Positions 22,840 through 35,745 of a stretch of DNA of 64,000 nucleotides are shown here, piece by piece. The DNA is taken from contig OZ020267.1 in the NCBI GenBank assembly GCA_963971225.1, positions 103,303,729-103,367,728 on the forward strand. The letters are read 5' to 3'. The notes beneath the pieces were generated by a model. It was given only the letters and a program-made list of their open reading frames with translations, was not told the origin of the DNA and ran no database searches. The stretch's first letter is position 1, and every line of letters starts with the position of its first letter. Both the position numbers and the translations under genes were made by a program. Source of the DNA: Melieria omissa (lineage: Eukaryota > Arthropoda > Insecta > Diptera > Ulidiidae).

Positions 22840-24890
22840 AATTTATAAAATCCTATGGAATATTTTATCATCTTTGAGATTCTACTTTACTATTTCTACT
22901 TAAACTTTCAGAACAAAGGTTTGTTGATGTTAGAGGCGAGTTGGCACTGTAAAGTTCTGGAGAGTGTAACTTCTAAAAGGGGTGCAAAAGGATGCATTTT
23001 CCCCCTTCTGTCATTCCTGAAAAGTGTCAAATAACGCAAACTCCATGAGCTGTTAAAACGTTTGTCGCCACTTTTAGCGCCCTTAAATTTTTATTATGAT
23101 TCATCTGATCGGTTGAAACAGCTCAGCATGTGAAAAAGTTGCCCAAAAGCAACTAAAAGCTTTGTGCGGATTTATGCAAATGTCTGCATCAAGAAAACTT
23201 TTTCACATTCAAAGTCATTGCATATTTTTGTATGTTATTCGATTAGTTATTTGTAATGGAAAAGCAACTTGAAATAGATTTTAATGCTATTCAAGATTAC
23301 TATCACATGCAACAACAACAATTACCATCAATATTGACCTATTTTCATGTGTGTGTGTGTGTGTGTCACTATGTCATACACAACATTTAAAATAATGGTT
23401 AAATTTTTCAAAGAAAATATTGCATGCGCAACAGTGACTGTCTGTCGCGCTATCTGTCTGTCTGTCTGTCTGTCTGCTTGCTGTTGGTTCTGTGCGCTCA
23501 AAGCTGAAACGCTTCGCACCGCACGGAACCGAACTCACTCTGCATTTTCATTGATATTCCGCGCATACAATTATGCGGCTGTGACTCAGTTGTGCGGTTA
23601 GCACAAAGCGCTACTGTGCGCCAACGCCTCTCTTACCCTCTCTAAACACACACACACACACACATAAGCATATTGGCACACAGTCCTAAGCATACATAGG
23701 CAACATTTGTTAGGCGGGCGTGCAATTTTTTGTACTTTTAATGGAAAAATGTCAAAATAAATTTGGTTAGCAATAACCGCAATGGCCATTCGATATGCTC
23801 ACTACTCAAACACTATTATTTTCTATTAATAAAACAAATGTATAATCTTTTTTTTTTAATATTTATTGAAAAATTATGCACACAAATAACGCTTTCTTTT
23901 TATATTTATTTCTGTTTTGTTGTGGCTTTTGTGACTGTTTTTTTGTTGGATGGCGCTTGGTAGAGTGGCGCTCGACCAGCATGTCATTAAAATTTTGATT
24001 TATTTTTCAGCATTAATACAACAACAATGGACAGAATACATAATTTCAATATTAACACGCACCACAAATTTAATGCCTGAAATTAAATTAATTACTTAAT
24101 CGTAGGCATTTAGCGATTATTAATTATCAGACACGCATTTAATGGGGGCACAATTGGCCAATTGTTGATTCACCTCGTTGGCGCGTTGCTACTTTTTGTT
24201 GTCGCTTTAAAGGGGGCATTCACATTTGCACTCTGCTCAGCCGTTTTGAATATTATAATAAATGACATTTCAAATGTTTTAATATTTTTTTTATATTACC
24301 AACATGACACATACAGACACAAGTATGTGAGTAGTTCCGTTTATGCTCTAAATTAGTGCAATACATTTCTTTGTCTCTTTCTTTTTGTGTCTTCTTTTAG
24401 GTTTTTGAAGCGGCTTTTCTATTTGATACGCTTGTTGTTTTTTGTTTATATGCTTTTTTGTTTTTGCTACTTGTGATAAATTAATTTTAGTGAAATTTGT
24501 TAAAACTTGAGCTGACGTGATGTGTTAGTGTCTTAGAAAATGATAAAAGATATATATCAAGCGAAGAGAAGAGAAGAGAAAGAAGCGAGTATGGAGAGTG
24601 ACACTATGGACAGTTTTTAGGCTAAGTATTAGTAAAATTTAAAGCCCAGAGCTGTTTGTCAAACTCTTGTAGCTGGTTCTTTAGTATTTTACAGCAGGTT
24701 TTAACACTTTTGAACAGATAAAAACTGCAAGTGTAGATATATAGATATGGATTAGTGTTATGCCAATGATACAAAAAATATTTTAACGATATGTTTAAAA
24801 AATATTATCGTTTCTAGGAGCAAGGTGCTGCAAAGGTTTGCCAAAACTGACTCGAGTTCTAACGGATCACTATTACAATTTTTGAACTGA
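22840..24890. other. Noncoding stretch with simple repeats
   Basis: Contains (GT)n at about 23346-23366, (CTGT)n at about 23454-23478 and (CA)n at about 23646-23664. No gene-like frame or mobile element is recognised. Confidence 0.6.
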
Positions 24891-25136
24891 TCTGGCATCG
24901 CTAAGGACCCAATAGTGGTCTATGTGTGTTCATCTCGGTTTGCCAGTTAGACATACACAGTCCAACAATTATGTATTAATAACCATATCTCAGCAACCAT
25001 CTATGTGCGAGCACATGCGTTTTGAAGCTTCAACATTCCTCTACTAACTGTCAAAATTTCATGACATTTGATTGACATTCAATATTTATTAAAATTCATT
25101 TTGCAAAACACGTTTTGGTTTGATGTTGAAATTTTA

Positions 25137-25692
25137 ACATGGAGCAAAGAGCGGTCATTGCACATTAGACATCGTTGCAGCCGCAGAAAATTATCCAAAC
25201 TTCCTGAAAACAATTGTTACGGGTGATGAAACATGGTGTTTCCAATACGATCCAGAAACCAAGCGTCAAAGTGCGAAATGGAAATCAAAAAACTCACCAC
25301 AAGTCAAAAAAACACGAAAAGTTCCATCAAAATTCAAAACAACGCTCACATTCTTCGATAGCAAAGAAATCATCCACAATGAATTTGTTCCAACTGGTCA
25401 AACAGTTACTGCCTCATATTACCTCGAAGTTTTAAAGCGTTTGATGGCCAGAATCCGTCGTATTCGACCAGAATACTGCAATCCAAAAAGTTGGTCTCTG
25501 TTGCACGATAATGCATCGAGTCACACAGCACTCATTGTTCGTAAATTTGTGTCTCGGAATCAGGTCTGTGTGTTGAATCATCCGCCGTATTCACCTGATT
25601 TGGCACGGTGCGACTTATCTTTGTTCCCGAAACTGAAATTGAAGTTGAAAGGATGTGAAGTAGACAGACTCGTTGTACTCGAACCAAGCTGA
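25137..25692 (+). pseudogene. mariner transposase remnant, N-terminal half deleted
   Basis: ATGGAGCAAAGAGCGGTC (MEQRAV) at 25137 is followed almost at once by a frame reading AAAENYPNFLKTIVTGDETW, so most of the DNA-binding half is missing. The frame then runs unbroken through YDPETKRQSAKWKS, LLHDNASSHTA and PPYSPDLARCDLSLFP to a stop at 25690-25692. All three catalytic aspartates (TGDETW, HDNAS, RCDL) are retained, the only such copy here. The C-terminal tail after LFPKLKLKLKG is replaced by unrelated codons. Element termini could not be located. Confidence 0.8.
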
Positions 25693-25699
25693 TTGGCCA

Positions 25700-26030
25700 A
25701 CATATGGCAACAGTTGGTATTTCTTTCCTTGCTTCATAAAAGATCCTAATTAGATCGCCATCGTTCTGTAGAACTTTTCATTTCACTAAAAACCAACCAG
25801 TTGAGAAACATGATTGGCTTTCACTGTCAGATTCTGACGTGTAACTGTCAGATTCCCAAACAAAAGGTTTGAACTGTTTTTGAATGATTTCTGTAAAAAT
25901 TGTAAGGACAGGAAGGAGGAAGAATATATGTTGCAACTGTTTCTTTATTACACTTGTTTTGCATTATTTTGGACACGAACGATTCATGACTTTGAAGAAA
26001 TAACTTCTTCTTCCTCTAGAGTCCATGGGA
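25700..26030. other. Noncoding stretch, nothing recognised
   Basis: Flank between the mariner remnant and the tandem repeat. It may include the decayed right end of the mariner, but no inverted terminus is found. Confidence 0.5.
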
Positions 26031-26034
26031 CCTA

Positions 26035-26705
26035 AGTAGCAGTCTTTTCAACTTTCAATTACTTAACACGCTCAAAATGGTTTGTGGTAGAGAGGGAATC
26101 TGTACTTTTGTTTTCTGTGATCTAGGGAATCTAGTCGATAGACGTATTTATGGTCTACTCAACTTTCAACTATCGAATTAACTCAAACTGTTTTTGGGAG
26201 TATGGGAGTCCGTCTATAGTGTAACTTTTTCGTCGATAGTCTATGGGACTTAAGTCTATGGGACTGAAAGCGTATTAACAGTCTGCTCAGATTTCAATTA
26301 TTGAATTAGCTAGAATTGGTTTTGGGAGTAAGGGAATCCTAAGTGTGAGTAACTTCCTCTTCGGTTTCTTCTTCGATCTAGCAGATCCAGCCGATAGATG
26401 TATTCATAGTCTATTCAACTTGCAATAACTCAACAAGTTCAACCTGGTTTTATGAGTGAGGGAATTCGTAGTGTGAGTAAGTTTTTCCTCGACAGTTTAC
26501 GGGACCTACGTAGTCGAAAGTCTGCTCAACTTTCAACTATTCCGTCAGCTCAAAGTGGTTTTGTGAGTGCGGGAATCCATGGTGTGAGCAACTTCTTCCT
26601 CGATAGTCTAATTCGCCGAAAGCGTGTTCACAGTTTCCTCTACTTTTAATTATAATCAGCTCAAAGTGATTTTGTGAGTAAGGGAATCTGAGTCTAAATG
26701 AGTTT
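26035..26705 (+). repeat. Degenerate tandem repeat, period 110-129 bp, about six copies
   Basis: Copies begin near 26043, 26153, 26282, 26411, 26521 and 26634. Each contains CTCAACTTTCAA, an AGCTCAAANTGGTTTTG segment, GAGTAAGGGAATCC and GTGTGAGTAACTTCTTCCTC or clear variants. No coding sense. Confidence 0.75.
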
Positions 26706-27186
26706 CTCACAGAGCTGCCAGCCTCGTTCCACATAAATATGCTTTATTCTAAAACGCTTTAATAATTCAACCTCAGCTTTCTTTCGGCTACATTTGCCCC
26801 TTTTTTAGCATCTAACCGTTTTAAAATTTTATATATATTTTTTGCAGTTTTTGTTTTATAGAAAACGTGTAAACTCATGGAGAAATCTACCAAAACTAAT
26901 GCATGAAATTATTCCATTAAATATTTTCATATTCTTAATTCACACCTCCCAACATCACGAAAATATATCAAGAATTTAGATGACTCTTGAGTTCTCATGG
27001 ATTTAAAAATTTTATTGGATTCATCTTATTGATTTGGTCAAATCCTCAAAAAATTCAGACAACGTGATTACCAACAAACTCCTAGGAAAGAGGGGGTACA
27101 GGGAAATTGAAAAGTAGAGGAAGTTCGTTTATCGTTCGAGCTTTAAAATCAATAAACGATCTTGCGGAGATTATTTTAGATCACTA
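26706..27186. other. Noncoding stretch, nothing recognised
   Basis: AT-rich DNA between the satellite and the LINE. No features are seen. Confidence 0.55.
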
Positions 27187-27193
27187 CTAGATG

Positions 27194-27902
27194 TTTTTTT
27201 TTTATTATAGAGATGGAAAGCATCAAAAGCCAAAACCCCGCCAGTGTGCGACTTGAACCTCACTAAAACCATCTCTCACATGTCCGGTTGGTCCCCCCGG
27301 TACTACCGTCAGGCATTTCGTCAGGAGGCGGAATTGAGCATTAGCTCGAAAGCCGTATTGTCAGTTGTCACAGTTCTCTTGTTTATCTGTTTGTCTCAGT
27401 CATAGAAGTTTGTCTGTTTCCTTACCTCTCTCAGGTTTCTGAGTGGCGCTCGAGTCTCCGCCTGTTTTGCTCGCTAATGCGAAGCTGGTGGATCACTTCA
27501 GCAGCCATGCAAAATGCGGCGCCCCAATGCTCTCTGGTAGTCATCATCAGCTCACCATATTCTCTGGCGTGGCGGTAGAGCCATGTACCTTGTTCATCGT
27601 CCGCCTCAGGCTCTCGAAGCGGGGCATACAAAAAACGCGTGTTCTGCCGTTTCAGGGACCCCGCAGAACTCGCAGTTGGGGTCCTGCTCGTGCCCAAAGC
27701 GGTAAAGGTACGCATTGAAGCACCCATGGCCGCTTAGGATCTGTGTCAAGTAAAACTCAACTTCTCCATGCTTCTTCTCAAGCCACGCCTTTATGTTTAG
27801 TATAAGGCGGTGCGTCCACCTGCCGTTGGTTGAGTGGCTCCACCGACTTTGCCACTGAGCTATGCTGTCCCTTCGCAGCGCGTCCTTGAGTGCGCTACTT
27901 CC
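27194..27902 (-). mobile_element. 5'-truncated LINE (R1-like C-terminus) with target duplication
   Basis: The - strand starts at the truncation point near 27902 and encodes LRRDSIAQWQSRWSHS, GRWTHRLILNIKAWLEKKHG, ILSGHGCFNAYLYRFGH and the zinc knuckle CEFCGVPETAEHAFFVC (C-x2-C-x7-H-x4-C). A frame change then leads to HAREYGELMMTTREHWGAAF and a stop, a 3' UTR, and a poly(A) tail read as poly(T) at 27194-27203. Direct repeats CTAGATG flank it at 27187-27193 and 27903-27909, the hallmark of target-primed reverse transcription. The terminal knuckle and GHGCFNAYL are typical of R1-clade elements; that placement is from family knowledge. Confidence 0.85.
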
Positions 27903-27909
27903 CTAGATG

Positions 27910-28117
27910 TGTCATTCAAGATTCGTCGTCAACTTTTTATATTCAAAGATGTTAGCATCTGACTGATAAATGGTGCAGTCTTTTGAAAGAAGGACACAGA
28001 ATACTTCGTTTTTGATACATTGCAGGCCATCAATGAAGATAAGGAAGTTAAAATATTGGAGTATTAGTTTTGAGTTTATGTAGATATATTTTACTGACCG
28101 TTATTACTGATCGTTAG
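27910..28117. other. Short noncoding gap
   Basis: Nothing recognised between the LINE and the mariner fragment. Confidence 0.5.
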
Positions 28118-28380
28118 TTAGGAGTTTGGCCATCTTTCAGGCAGTATACGGATTACACGTTGAAAAACTTTCCTGCCTTTTGAGGAGATCCAATTTTTAG
28201 CTTCTTTGTAAGAAGTGAAGTGCTGCTCTGTCAGGTGAGGTGCCATCGACTGTAACAAGTGGTAGTGAGAAGAAGCAATGTCTGGTGAATGCGGCGGGTG
28301 GGACAGGACAACTCATTGAATTGTATCCAAAGAATCTTTAACGACATATGTCCAAGTGTTGTCTTAAAGCGCTTTCCAAA
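28118..28380 (-). pseudogene. mariner transposase C-terminal fragment, third Asp changed to His
   Basis: On the - strand the sequence reads VVKDSLDTIQ, stop, VVLSHPPHSPDIASSHYHLL, QSMAPHLTEQHFTSYKEAKN, ISSK ... RILPERWPNS, stop. This is the C-terminal third of a mariner transposase related to the one at 15877-16792. The conserved PSDYHLF motif is SSHYHLL, so the third catalytic Asp is His, and a TGA replaces the conserved Trp before the SHPPHSPD motif. Upstream sequence to about 28480 may be further decayed transposase. Termini are not found. Confidence 0.7.
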
Positions 28381-28489
28381 AATTTTGCTTTTGACATGGT
28401 TGGAGCAAAATGAAAGTAGGTTTTTTACCCTTCATCGAAAAGAAACTGCAAAGAAAATATATGTTTTTAGAGGCGAATGATGAGGCTTT

Positions 28490-31030
28490 AATATGAAAAA
28501 ATAACAAATTTTCTTGGTTCTCAAAAGATTTGTAATGCTTGAGCTGATGTTCCAAGGGTTAGTTTGGCCGCTCTCTCTTGCATTTAAAAACTCAAGGTCT
28601 CTCCACTAAGCTTTTGTATATGAATTATATATAATAAATTATACAGTATATTATAAATTTGTCAACTCCAGAAGCAAACTCTAAGCCACAAAGCACGCAA
28701 TTGTTCTCCTGAAGACAATCAAATTTACTTTTCGTTTATCATTTCAAAATGCCTAAATATATTTACAAACATATTAACATGCACAACACAGCTAAACATA
28801 CATATTACACACCATTCAAGCGCACAAATATTTATTTATATAAATAATAAAAACGCGCCAGCAATTCACTTTTACTTCCAAATCATGTCGTGACATAAAA
28901 GATCAACTGGCTGCCGCAAGAACGTTTAGTCCAAGCGCGACAAATGGTGGGGGAACCTGTACGTATGAGTGTGTAGAAAAAAAGTTAAACAAAAATGCAC
29001 TTCAACTTGTCAACAAAAACCAAGGCGCATGATTGGAAGCGGCGCATACATTGAAGGAAGCGGCCACAGTGACGGCAAGAAAAAATTCCCACTGTAGCGC
29101 GACGATAAAATCAGCTGTGGCCAGCAACAGCACCTCTGGTTATTACGACATTATTTTTTTCTGTATGGTTTATTGTGCTGACATTTGGGCTGGCTGTCAT
29201 TATTTTGACATTAAATTGTCAAGTTCAGTTTCAAATGAAATATTAACGCTGCACTAGTATAAGAAAATCGAGAAATTAATTAAAAGCGAAAACTATTCAA
29301 GGCGCTTCGATTGAAATGGAAAGTGAATTGATGTGACTTTGATATTTGTATTGAAAAGAGTGAAAACCATTGTACAACCACACATAAACACACACACACA
29401 CGAACGTACAAGTTGCATTTGAGCGCTTCGAGTGAGAAAATCAAAAGATAAGGAAATGAAATGTGACCCAATTTGCTGCCGCTGCAACACTTTTTCGATT
29501 GCATTGCACACACGCAGACCCAACTATGCCACAGTGCAGCCAGCGCAACGCCCAACGCTGCGTGCAATGAGTGGCGACCGGTGGCTGGGCTGGGCTGGTG
29601 TGATGTGGTGTGGTGTCTGCCTGCATTTGGCATCGCTCTCGTGCCACTATCGCGCGCTGACGATACGCCTAATCCGGCAATGATTGTTGTGATTTGCAAA
29701 GGAGCAGCAATGCGTTAATAATAAGCAACAAGTTGTCTTGTTGCTTTAAATGTTGCTTGTTGGTTTTGGACTTCTAAAGACGCGCTAATTAACAGCGCAA
29801 TCTATCAGTGCGAAAAGTTTGCGAGAATGCTTTGAATATGCAATCGAGTGTGGTTGGTATCGGCTGTCATGCAATGCACATCAGAAGCGTCAAAACACTT
29901 GCTGGAAGTTTCCGCTTTCAACTTGCAAATGAGCAACGCAAAGTGGCGAATGCTTTGCATTCTTCCATTTCATTTCATTTTCTTATCCAATTCCAATAAA
30001 TGCAATTGTGTTGATTCATTTATCAATCAATGTCCATCATAACAGAGACTTAATTAAATGTTGCTTCAGACCAAGCGACTGGAGGAAATATTATAGTCAA
30101 TGCCTCTGCCATGGGAAAACTTCTAAACAACCAGTTAATAATTCAAACTGCTACTCTCCTCTCTCTCTCTCTCTATCTTTCTCCCTTTCTCTCTTTCGTA
30201 TTCGCTTCTAAACCAAACTGACAGTGTTTGTTTACTGTGGCTATTAGCTTACTTTTCTCCTCCCATAATGACTGCAATTTGATCACATTGATCGCTTGCA
30301 CCATTCCACACCATTCGCAGCGATCGTTTATTTTCCTCCAACTCAAATCGAATTTCCAGCGATTACACAATAGCTGACGTAATGAACTGTTCAAGTTCTT
30401 TCTTCACAACTCTTTCCTTTTCGCAGTCAATTTGGATCTTTCTTGTGTTTACTTACTGGTTTCATTGGCCGCAAAACTTGTAGCTGCAGCCATCAAATTA
30501 GTGATTGATGCACTCAACGCATCCAACTGACCATCCAACAAAACTGTGAACTTGTGATCTCTTTTCACCGTCTCTGGCATTTAAGCCTTTGTACTTTTGT
30601 TATCAATCTGACTTTAAATGCACTTAAAATGCATTTTTCGTAAAAGTAATTGACTTGATTGAGTTGTTTTGGCAGTTTTGGGCTTTTGTTTTACTCATCG
30701 AGCGGTGTATACGAAAAAGTTGATGTGATTGCTTTGTGCCTACAGATTTGATGGGAGAATGGCGAAAGGTTTTCGATTTGAGCCAACACCCAACTATCAT
30801 TAATTAGAAGAGTTGCATTTTTATTTGCTGACATTCCGAATTGATGTCGTATAACTCCAAAAGCTGATCAGCATCTGGGTTATTGTTTGTTTCATAAGGC
30901 AATAGCAGTGGATTAGCTGAGAGATTGGCTTTATTTGACTGTGGTAACACAACGAACCTAAATTGGCCTACATAGGTTTCTCTAACTTCAAAATCCCTCT
31001 ACAAGTCAAAAAATCAAAATAAACAAAAAA
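28490..31030. other. Noncoding stretch, nothing recognised
   Basis: Contains a CA-rich stretch near 29385-29405 and a (CT)n run near 30155-30200. Overlapping short frames at 29280-29720 on both strands show no family motif. Confidence 0.6.
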
Positions 31031-31039
31031 TTTTATGTG

Positions 31040-32130
31040 TTTTCAACTTTCGCTCAAAAAGTGCCAATGGACAGTAAAATTAGGGAGAAGTTATTCACAT
31101 TTGACAAAAAATTTTATAAACATTCAATATTTGCCATTGAAACCTCACTCCTAATCGGAAGTAAGTCCATAAAATCTAAAAATTATCAAAAATCATCATT
31201 TTCTGAATGCTTTAAAAATTTGAACAAATATCGAAATTGAAACGAAAATAGATATTTTCATCGACAAAGATTTTAAACTTTTTAATTTAGCATAAAATAT
31301 AGAAAATATGTAAATTTGTGACAAATATCTCCGAAATCCCTTGTTTATCCGGGAACAAGTTCATGAAAAGAAAAAACCCCTTTTTTCTAACTTTGCCCAT
31401 GTTAAAAAAATGTCAGCAAATTCAAAGCAACAGTGAACCCATTTATTGGGAATTTGTTAAAAGTATTACAATTTTTGCCAAAAACCTCCGAAATCTTATG
31501 AGAAAAAGGTTCATAAAAGCCAAAAGTACTACTTTTACTTTTTAACAGACATCAAAATTAAATTGCTAATAGATATTTTATTGACAAAGAATTGAAGAAC
31601 TTCTGCTAAATTACATCAAAATCTCCGTAATTCATAGCAAAAATCTAAAAAAATTTGGAAACATTCCATGAAATCAAAAATAAAAAGTTGCCCCTTTCAC
31701 AAAGATCAACAAAAATCAAAATGACAGTGAACTCATACTATGAGCATTTTTTGGGAAACATGCAAATTTGTGACAAAAGTCTTCGAAATCCCTCGTTACA
31801 CTGGGAACAAGTTCATGAAACAAAAAAAATCTCCTTTAGTTTCTAACTTTCCCCATGTTTAAAAAATGTCAGCAGACTACAAATTCAAAGCAACAGTGAA
31901 CCCATTTATTGGGAATTTGTTAAAAGTATTTAAATTTGTGCCGAAAACCTCCGAAATCTTATGAGAAAAAGGTACAAAAAACCAAAAAGTACTGCTTTTA
32001 CTATTTCTTCCCTATGCACCAAAGTTTTTATTAGACAACAAGATCAAAATCTCAGTGAATCCATTCGTTGAAAGATGTTTGAAAGCTCCAAACTCGTGCA
32101 AAAAATTTCCGAAATCCCAGAAGAAACTGA
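31040..32130 (+). repeat. Degenerate tandem repeat, period about 150-168 bp
   Basis: CAGTGAACCCATT-type starts occur near 31427, 31724, 31892 and 32050, with related sequence from about 31060. Each unit includes TTGGGAA, a TCCGAAATCC segment and GTTCATGAAA. A larger pair (about 31320-31545 and 31775-32005) is more alike than other neighbours, which suggests a higher-order duplication of two or three units. Confidence 0.7.
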
Positions 32131-32440
32131 AAAACAATTGAAAGTAAATAATTGTAATCTCTTTATTTTTCATCTCTACGGTTAAAAACTGTAAAATGTT
32201 TCATCTTTATTGATTTAAAAGAAAACATCAGTGCGATATTTCCTGTAAGTTCTCAAATGGCTTTCTGATAAAATCTTTTTTGGCTAGTTTTTTTGTACCC
32301 AATAGACAGTAATGCGTATCAGGTAGATGGGTATCGAATTTATCAGGTTTCGTAATTGTTTATTTCGGTACAAATAATTTTTGCCCTTTTCAAAGTTTTC
32401 TTACATATCACCGATCACTGTTACGATCGTATTTGGATAC
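32131..32440. other. Noncoding stretch, nothing recognised
   Basis: AT-rich sequence without features. Confidence 0.5.
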
Positions 32441-32457
32441 AATTCGTGTACAATCAT

Positions 32458-32845
32458 GATAGGTAATTAGTTAGGAAGAGGAGGGTGTCTTCCACTAGAA
32501 AAGTTTTGAAGGCACTTAGTCCATAGAAATACCTCAGAGTGGTGGTCCTTTTAAAGCTCGAACCATCCATAACTTCGAGGTCCTCTGAGTAGAAGAGCTC
32601 AATAAGTTTGCTGCGCAATTGGCAAAAGACCGGACAGTTACAGAGGAACTGTAAAATTGACTACTCCTCTTCTTTGCTTCTAAAGCTTTTACTAAAGTGT
32701 TTACCAGGTGGGCGGATCCCATACTTTTGACAAGAGCACCGAAGATACAGTGGTCAGTCATAAGTAAAATCATCACGCCTAGCTTGTCAAAGACTGACCA
32801 GACCTTGAATGTGCCTCTAGTCCAGTATGGGTTAATGATGATAGT
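32458..32845 (-). mobile_element. LINE C-terminal fragment
   Basis: On the - strand the frame reads GVMILLMTDHCIFGALVKSM and then, after a frame change, LQFLCNCPVFCQLRSKLIEL and a C-terminal tail ending FLTNYLS. The LLTGHC-like start, the H/F-LC-x-CP motif and the tail match the region after RNase H in Jockey/I-type LINEs. The first half of the zinc knuckle is disrupted. The same family appears at 50085-50566 and 61287-61667. Confidence 0.65.
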
Positions 32846-32848
32846 AAG

Positions 32849-32986
32849 CAGTGGCGCACAGAGGGGGCTTTGGGGACTCAAACTCCCCAACAAATACAAA
32901 AAATGCTACGAAATATGGTTTCAAATGGAATCGAGTTCAAAAGTTGTACGCAAATTACCCCAAAAATTAAATCCTGTGTGGCCACT
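32849..32986. mobile_element. Short MITE of the CAGTGGCGCACAC family
   Basis: Starts CAGTGGCGCACAGAGGGGGC and ends CCTGTGTGGCCACT. The core GGTTTCAAATGGAATCGAG and GTTCAAAAGTTGTACGC match the copies at 39672 and 51628. It lies directly beside or inside the LINE tail. Confidence 0.7.
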
Positions 32987-32989
32987 TAA

Positions 32990-35745
32990 AGTAAAGTTTG
33001 GTTAGTCCACTAAATGGGCCCATTGTGTTGCTACAATGATTATGATGGTGTGAAAAATGTACTAAATCACCGGCCACTGGCACAATCAAGTAAGGAACTG
33101 GTTCATGATTCAGTGAGAAAAAAAAGGGGGAAAGATGGGGAATGCACTTATTACGATTGTGGTTGTGATTGTTGATGTAGACAAAATTAGATCCTGATAA
33201 TGAGTGGTCGAGTGTAAAATTATCTATGAAAAAGTGCCCAACTTGGCGTTGGAAATGGACAAATTCATGCAAGAATTTAAGTGTACAACACCGATGGTTA
33301 GAGAATCTACTTAGGCCTTAGTCTCGCTATTGTGTAGTTTGTGCATGTTTAATATTATTTTATTCATTTTTATTCGAATATCTAAAATGTAATAAAAAGC
33401 AGTAAAACCCTCAAGATTATTATGCAATAAGAAATATTATTTTTTGTATATTTTTTGTTTATATGCAAAGCTCAAGTTTCAGCTTTCTAACGCTTTTTGC
33501 TTTGCCCTTTTACAAGCTAAAGTTACGGTTCATTAGGTACTTGGCTGCTTTGTAATATTATCACCCAACTTTAATGCAGTTAATGAACGCCCAAAAACAC
33601 CTCTCAACTCTCCACTCCCACTTCCACTTCCACTCTTTCTTGCATGACTTGTTGTCCCTTACGAAATTCCATAAAATCTCTAACCATACACCATGAAGGT
33701 CAATAACTCTATAAACATTAGATAATCAACATTGAAAAAGTCAGCAAAGTAAGCAGAAAAAGTTCAAGTAAGCGCCAATGTTCAGGCGCAAACTTAAGCC
33801 GATTGATCTTTAATGCTGCTGACAAACCTCACAGACGCTCGCAGAGATCCGTGGCCCAGCCCATCCATGCTTTGTGTGTGCGCTCGCTGGTTCGATGGCT
33901 GTGTAATAGCTAATAAGCCCCATGGAAGTGCAAAAAATTCCTCTAACATGTCACGCACGATTAAACCGATTCTACTGAATTTTGTCGCTTACTGTTTTTA
34001 TTTACTATTTTGTTCGAAAAGTTCTCGTTCAGCGGTGCTTGCGACTTTTGCAAAAGTAGAGCAAAAATGTTGCGAGATTTTAACAATTTCCGTCAAAGAT
34101 AAGATTTACGTATTGTGTGCGTTAGTTGGTTGGTTCTGCTGCCGTTCGAACATGCGCCGAATGTGACTAATAAAGTGACATTAGGCCGGAGTCACACACA
34201 TCTCATAGAACTAACAGCCAATGCGCGAGCAATGAACAAACAACAACTAAAAGGTTGTGCGCGCTGTACGTGTCACATATGTGCGTTCGACCTACGGGCC
34301 GCCAAACGAATATTGGTCGCGGAGCATCTGTTGGCCGCTGGCCGTTGTACGGGATGCGTTGTTGTCATTGTCATTGTTGTTGCTGTTGTTGTTTTGGCTG
34401 TGGTTGTCGTTGTTTGCGCACTCATTAAATTTGTCAAATTTTTGTTTAGAATTTCGCTGTAGTTGTCGTTGTAGTCTTGTTGTATTGTCTATGTTTTTCT
34501 ACACAACGCAGTAGGAGTGTCATGCCGCGCGTCTGTCCAACTGTGTGTATGGATGTTGGGGATCTCCGGCTGTGCGTGTGTGTGTGCGTGTGTGTGTATC
34601 GGCGGCTATATAGATCAGCGTTAAGCTCTACATTGATCGCACGTTTCTATTCGTTCCGGTTTGTTGTTGTTCAACTACTGTCGATTTTGCATTTGTTGTA
34701 GTTGTACATAACATATGTGCTGTATTTTGTTTTTAATTGTTGCTCGCCGTTCTGAAAATAATTTGTGCTTTTTGCATTTGTTGCTATTGTTGTTGGGTTC
34801 ATCACTAAAACACATATAGAAAGCTACATACAGAAAGCGCAAATTATCTGAAATTGATCTCAAAGCGACACAGAAGAAAAAAATAAAAACATAAATTTCG
34901 TGGTTGTTTGTTAAACGCTTTTTGTGCTCCTTGAAAAAAAAGCAATTCATAATAAAAAGAATTTTTGTTAAAATTTATTTTGGGGCGCGTTAGTGAGTCA
35001 TTTGTGCCACACACTTTATGTCAGCTTCCAGTTTTATTTCAACTCTAAGTTTGCTGGTCACAAACTTGACCAAAAGAATGTTTAAAATTATGAAAAAATT
35101 GCTCTCAAAATTATTATTATTTGAAATTATGACATAGAAGAAACAAAATTTACTCATCTTTATGATGCTTTGTGATTCATATTTTTGAATACGAATCCAT
35201 ATCCAGATGTTGGTTGGGGGCGCATTTGCCTCAATTTGTTCGGTCACTTGTACTTTAATGTTATTTTAATTATAGATTTTTTTTTCAAATTATTAATACC
35301 CTGTTGAAAGTTTATGCATATTTGTTTAATGATCTTGTTAAATGTTGTTGATTTGTTAAATAATTGCGGTACTCACGATATGTACTCGTTTGGGGCAAAT
35401 GTATTATTGGAAGAACGCAATAGCGAGGCATGAATTCAAATAGTGAACAGCTGTGTTAGAGATGTGATCTCATATTAAAATTCTAGCAAAATTAATTCAT
35501 ACGAGTAATTTTTGGTTTTGACACATTTAAGGATTGCATTTTGGTTTGGTTGAGGTACACTCATAATTAAATCAAGTGTTTTTGAAGCTAAAGAAGAAGT
35601 AGAATTATTTTATTGCTTAACTGTTTTTATTGTTTAGCATAGACTTGCTAAAAACTGTGAATACCGCTAACGTTTATTCTGACAAGTTTGACAGAAGCAA
35701 CGTCAAAATTTAGGCAAGTAGTTTAGAGGCATAAGAAGAAGAAAT
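32990..35745. other. Noncoding stretch, nothing firm
   Basis: No gene recognised. A G/T-rich part at 34340-34480 is made of GTTGTT repeats and yields hydrophobic frames. A TATA-like CTATATAGATCAGCG at 34607-34621 is followed by TTCGTTCCGG, but no transcript structure can be supported. Confidence 0.5.

Noticed and set aside
34600..34640. Core promoter at the CTATATAGATCAG motif
   Set aside because: A TATA-like word alone is common in AT-rich DNA; no downstream exon or transcript structure supports it.
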